A stretch of 64,000 nucleotides of DNA from JACVRN01 sp035276685 (GTDB taxonomy: Bacteria; Acidobacteriota; Blastocatellia; Pyrinomonadales; Pyrinomonadaceae), in assembly GCA_035276685.1 (NCBI GenBank), contig DATELK010000095.1:34361-98360 (forward strand). The letters are read 5' to 3'. Position 1 is the first letter of the stretch. Each line of letters begins with the position of its first letter. The notes under the pieces were generated by a model. The model did no database searches, was not told the DNA's origin, and was given only the letters and a program-made list of their open reading frames with translations. Both the position numbers and the translations under genes were made by a program. Positions 61,726 to 64,000 of this stretch are shown piece by piece.

Positions 61726-62550
61726 TCAATGAGTAAATCCCGCCCGCTGACGGGCGGCTTCGTAGAGAATGATTCCGCTGGCTACGGCCGCGTTGAGGCT
61801 CTCGACGGGCGGGCGCATGGGGATGCGCGTCGTCTCGTCCAGCATGGATAGCTCGCCTGTGCCGAGCCCCGCCGCTTCCGCGCCTATGACCAGAGCGCAG
61901 GCTCGCGTCCAGTCAACCTCAGTGTGCGAGGCGGAAGCCTTGAGGGAAGAGCCTACGGTGTGGATGCGGTTTCCTCGGCACCATGCCAGAACTTCTGCAA
62001 ACTCCGCGCGCTCCCACATGGGAAGCCTGAAGCCTGAGCCCATAGACCCGCGCAGCGCCTTTGTGTTGAAGAGGTCTGTAGTGCCCTTTGTAGAGATGAT
62101 GCCCTGCGCGCCTGCGGCCTCTGCCGTACGGAGAATCGCGCCCGCGTTGGCAGGATTGTTGATGCCGTGAATGATGACGAGCAGGGGATTAGACGAAGCA
62201 GCTTTCAAAGCGGCCGAGAGCCTGTCGCTGCCCGTGTGCGGTCTTGATGCGAGCAGCGCTATGCCCTGCGGCGTCCTTGTATCGGAGACGGAAGACATCA
62301 CGTCGTCGCTCACGAGCGAGAGGCGTGCTCCCGTCTGCTTCAATTCTTTTAAGAGAGCCAGCCCGCGCTCTTCACCCTCGAATCTTTCTGTATAAAGAGC
62401 GTCCTGAACAACGAGGCGCGAGCGCACGGCCTCTTCCGAGAGGCGCAGGCCCTCTATAAAAATCTGCGCGAGCGCTTCCCGCCCGTCGCGCACGGCGCGA
62501 GCGTGCTTAGCCAGAGTGTTGTGGCGGCTGGTGATTTTCTCGCTCTCCAT
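61726..62550 (-). CDS. TrmH/SpoU-family RNA 2'-O-methyltransferase
   Basis: A 274-residue SPOUT methyltransferase. The N-terminal substrate-binding part (EGLRLSEEAVRS) is followed by the catalytic domain with LLVIIHGINNPANAGAILRT, ALVIGAEAAGLG and MRPPVESLNAAVASGIILYE, the knot motifs that bind AdoMet. The target RNA (23S rRNA or tRNA) cannot be told. It lies 6 bp after the EEP hydrolase gene. Confidence 0.92.
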   Translation of the reverse strand: MESEKITSRHNTLAKHARAVRDGREALAQIFIEGLRLSEEAVRSRLVVQDALYTERFEGEERGLALLKELKQTGARLSLVSDDVMSSVSDTRTPQGIALLASRPHTGSDRLSAALKAASSNPLLVIIHGINNPANAGAILRTAEAAGAQGIISTKGTTDLFNTKALRGSMGSGFRLPMWERAEFAEVLAWCRGNRIHTVGSSLKASASHTEVDWTRACALVIGAEAAGLGTGELSMLDETTRIPMRPPVESLNAAVASGIILYEAARQRAGFTH

Positions 62551-62556
62551 GAAGCC

Positions 62557-63501
62557 TCAAGCCCCGTCTAATTCCACCTCGGCCCAGACGGGCCAGTGGT
62601 CGGATACGCCCAAGGGTTTGACGACGCCCCACCGCGACACCTTCAGGCCCCGCGTGAAAATCCAGTCAGGGTGCAGCCGAACCAATCCTGCGCGCCATGT
62701 GGCTAAGCGCGTGGGCAGGGGAGTGTAGTAGCCGCGCTCTTCCATGAACGCACGCACGCGCACGCAGGACTGGCGAGTCAGGGTGTTGAAGTCTCCGAGT
62801 ATCGCCACGGGGCCGTCTATGACGCTGGCGCGCTCTATGACAGCGCCGTGCTGCTCAAGCTGCTCGTCCGTGGAAGCGTGCGGGTCTATGTGCAGGTTGA
62901 AGATGTGCACGTGACTTTTTTGAAGAGCGACGCGGGCCGCGAGCGCGAGCCTCGGACGCCAAGCGCATTCCGACCACGGAAGCTCGACACGTTCCACTTC
63001 ATGAAGCGGCAAACGGCTCAGGATGGCTACGCCCGTGTCTCCGCTGTCATCCGGCGCTATGTGCTCCTCGAAGTCCAGATACCACTGCTTTGCTTTCGGC
63101 TCTTCGTCTCGCGGCAGGTTGAGCGAAGCGTGCGCGTAGTGCATATGAAGCTCTCGCGCAAGCTCAAGCGCGACGTGATGGCCTCCGGCCCGAATGGTTC
63201 GCTTGTCCGCCTCCTGAAGCGCTACGACATCAGCCTTAGGGAAACGACCGTCGCCCGAAAGCGCGCGAGCGGCCCTTCTGAGGTGTCGCGCAACCAAGGA
63301 TGGGCGTCTCTGCGGGAGCTTTAGCCCCGCGCGCCTGAAGAGGCTCCCGGTGATTAAGTACGAGCCCACGGCGTAGCGTATGTTGTAAGAGACGAGCACA
63401 AGGCGCGACTGCTCCGGGCTCACAGATGAGGGCGCGAAGCTTCCCGTCTCGACATCAGTGGAAGCCTCCGCCACGACTGTCTCATGTTCAAGCGTAGCCA
63501 T
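62557..63501 (-). CDS. Endonuclease/exonuclease/phosphatase family protein
   Basis: A 314-residue EEP hydrolase with VSYNIRYAVG, VVALQEADKRT (catalytic Glu), NLHIDPHAS, AILGDFNT (catalytic Asp/Asn) and GVSDHWPVWAEV (Asp-His). Substrate is unknown (lipid head group or nucleic acid). I use ATG 63501 (MATLEHETVV): the longer frame starts inside the opposite-strand gene at 63581. Confidence 0.85.
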   Translation of the reverse strand: MATLEHETVVAEASTDVETGSFAPSSVSPEQSRLVLVSYNIRYAVGSYLITGSLFRRAGLKLPQRRPSLVARHLRRAARALSGDGRFPKADVVALQEADKRTIRAGGHHVALELARELHMHYAHASLNLPRDEEPKAKQWYLDFEEHIAPDDSGDTGVAILSRLPLHEVERVELPWSECAWRPRLALAARVALQKSHVHIFNLHIDPHASTDEQLEQHGAVIERASVIDGPVAILGDFNTLTRQSCVRVRAFMEERGYYTPLPTRLATWRAGLVRLHPDWIFTRGLKVSRWGVVKPLGVSDHWPVWAEVELDGA

Positions 63502-63580
63502 CTTCGTGTCTCTTATCTTTACGCGAACGCGAATGATAATGCAAAATCGTGGCATCAGAAATCCAAAAGGAGAGTCAGGG

Positions 63581-63961
63581 ATGGCTGGTGAAGCAGCAAT
63601 CATAGTGGCCGTGTCAGACATGTTCTTCGCGGCGAAGATTCGCGCGGCGGGGGAAGCCCTCAATATTCCGCTTCGCTTCATTAAAACGGCGGAAGAGATT
63701 GAGCGCGTGGCGCGGGAAGAGAGCCCGTCGCTGATTATCCTTGACCTGCACCAGCAGCAGCCAGACCCCTTTCAGCTGGCGCGAGAATTGAAGAGCCGCG
63801 AAGAGCTGCGGCACATACGTCTCTTAGGATTCTTCTCGCACGTCCAGACGGAGCTTGAAAAGCGTGCGCGAGAGGCTGGCTTCGAGCAGGTCATGCCGCG
63901 CTCCGCCTTCACCAAACGCCTGCCCGAAATCTTAACCACAGGTCAGAACCGCCTGCGGTAG
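63581..63961 (+). CDS. Receiver-like (response regulator-type) protein
   Basis: A 126-residue single-domain protein with a CheY-like pattern: IIVAVSDMFFAAKIRAAGEA, SLIILDLHQQQPDPF with an Asp at the phosphorylation place, and LLGFFSHVQTEL. AAAAGGAGAG lies 9 nt before the ATG at 63581. The usual acidic pair near the start and the Thr/Lys switch are poorly conserved, so phosphorylation is not certain. Its last eight codons and stop fall inside a REP-like repeat. It is divergent from the EEP gene. Confidence 0.72.
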   Translation: MAGEAAIIVAVSDMFFAAKIRAAGEALNIPLRFIKTAEEIERVAREESPSLIILDLHQQQPDPFQLARELKSREELRHIRLLGFFSHVQTELEKRAREAGFEQVMPRSAFTKRLPEILTTGQNRLR

Positions 63962-64000
63962 CGGGCGGGTTATCAGCTAAGCCAGAGACCCGCCCGCTAC
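63937..64000. repeat. REP-like palindromic repeat, copy 4 (cut by the window edge)
   Basis: ACAGGTCAGAACCGCCTGCG starts the left arm, with GGTAGCGGGCGGGT after it; the right arm ACCCGCCCGCTAC begins at 63988 and is cut at 64000. The match to copies 1 and 2 is close. Confidence 0.88.

Overview
The window is a GC-rich bacterial chromosome segment (about 60% G+C by eye). It most resembles the Acidobacteriota, probably Blastocatellia. Three things point there: a TIGR03437-type C-terminal domain after TolB-like propeller repeats at the left edge, an Oar-like TonB-dependent receptor with an N-terminal carboxypeptidase-regulatory domain, and many long palindromic intergenic repeats. This placement is inference from gene families; no rRNA or tRNA gene was seen.

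Layout. 0-10 kb: a secreted propeller protein, an SDR epimerase, a homocysteine methyltransferase/MTHFR fusion with an attenuator-like leader, mutM, two tiny membrane genes (one frameshifted), a repeat-rich propeller protein and a sugar-nucleotide gene pair. 10-22 kb: thiolase and 3-hydroxyacyl-CoA dehydrogenase, then yceD-rpmF-plsX-fabH-fabD-acpP-fabF (no fabG) and etfBA. Three gaps of this run hold long hairpin repeats. 22-31 kb, minus strand: a probable copper locus (Cys-containing BNR lipoprotein, TonB receptor, Cys-rich membrane protein, CusF-SCO fusion), then a lytic transglycosylase. 31-42 kb: folD, coaE and a complete oligopeptide ABC transporter with two binding lipoproteins. In that transporter the OppB-type permease and the OppF-type ATPase each carry an extra hydrophobic block of about 150 residues.

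42-48.6 kb: a signalling block made of a PocR-GAF-GAF-GGDEF diguanylate cyclase, a degenerate NTPase fused to an RsbW-like kinase, a STAS protein and a GAF-HD-GYP phosphodiesterase. It looks like c-di-GMP turnover joined to partner switching. 49.6-58.4 kb, minus strand: FhaA-like, PBP2, RodA/FtsW, PP2C phosphatase, Ser/Thr kinase and FhaA-like genes, closely parallel in content to the actinobacterial pknB/pstP/rodA/pbpA locus. 58.6-61.7 kb: a lower-GC stretch with orphan genes, including a DUF4214 lipoprotein gene broken by an in-frame TGA. 61.7-64 kb: a SpoU methyltransferase, an EEP hydrolase and a receiver-like protein whose last codons lie inside a repeat element.

The most unusual items are the membrane-block insertions in the Opp transporter, the GGDEF/pseudo-NTPase-kinase/STAS/HD-GYP module, the acidobacterial-type Ser/Thr kinase-cell wall locus, the copper locus, and a MITE-like palindrome that sits inside another repeat and is flanked by a 9-bp direct repeat.
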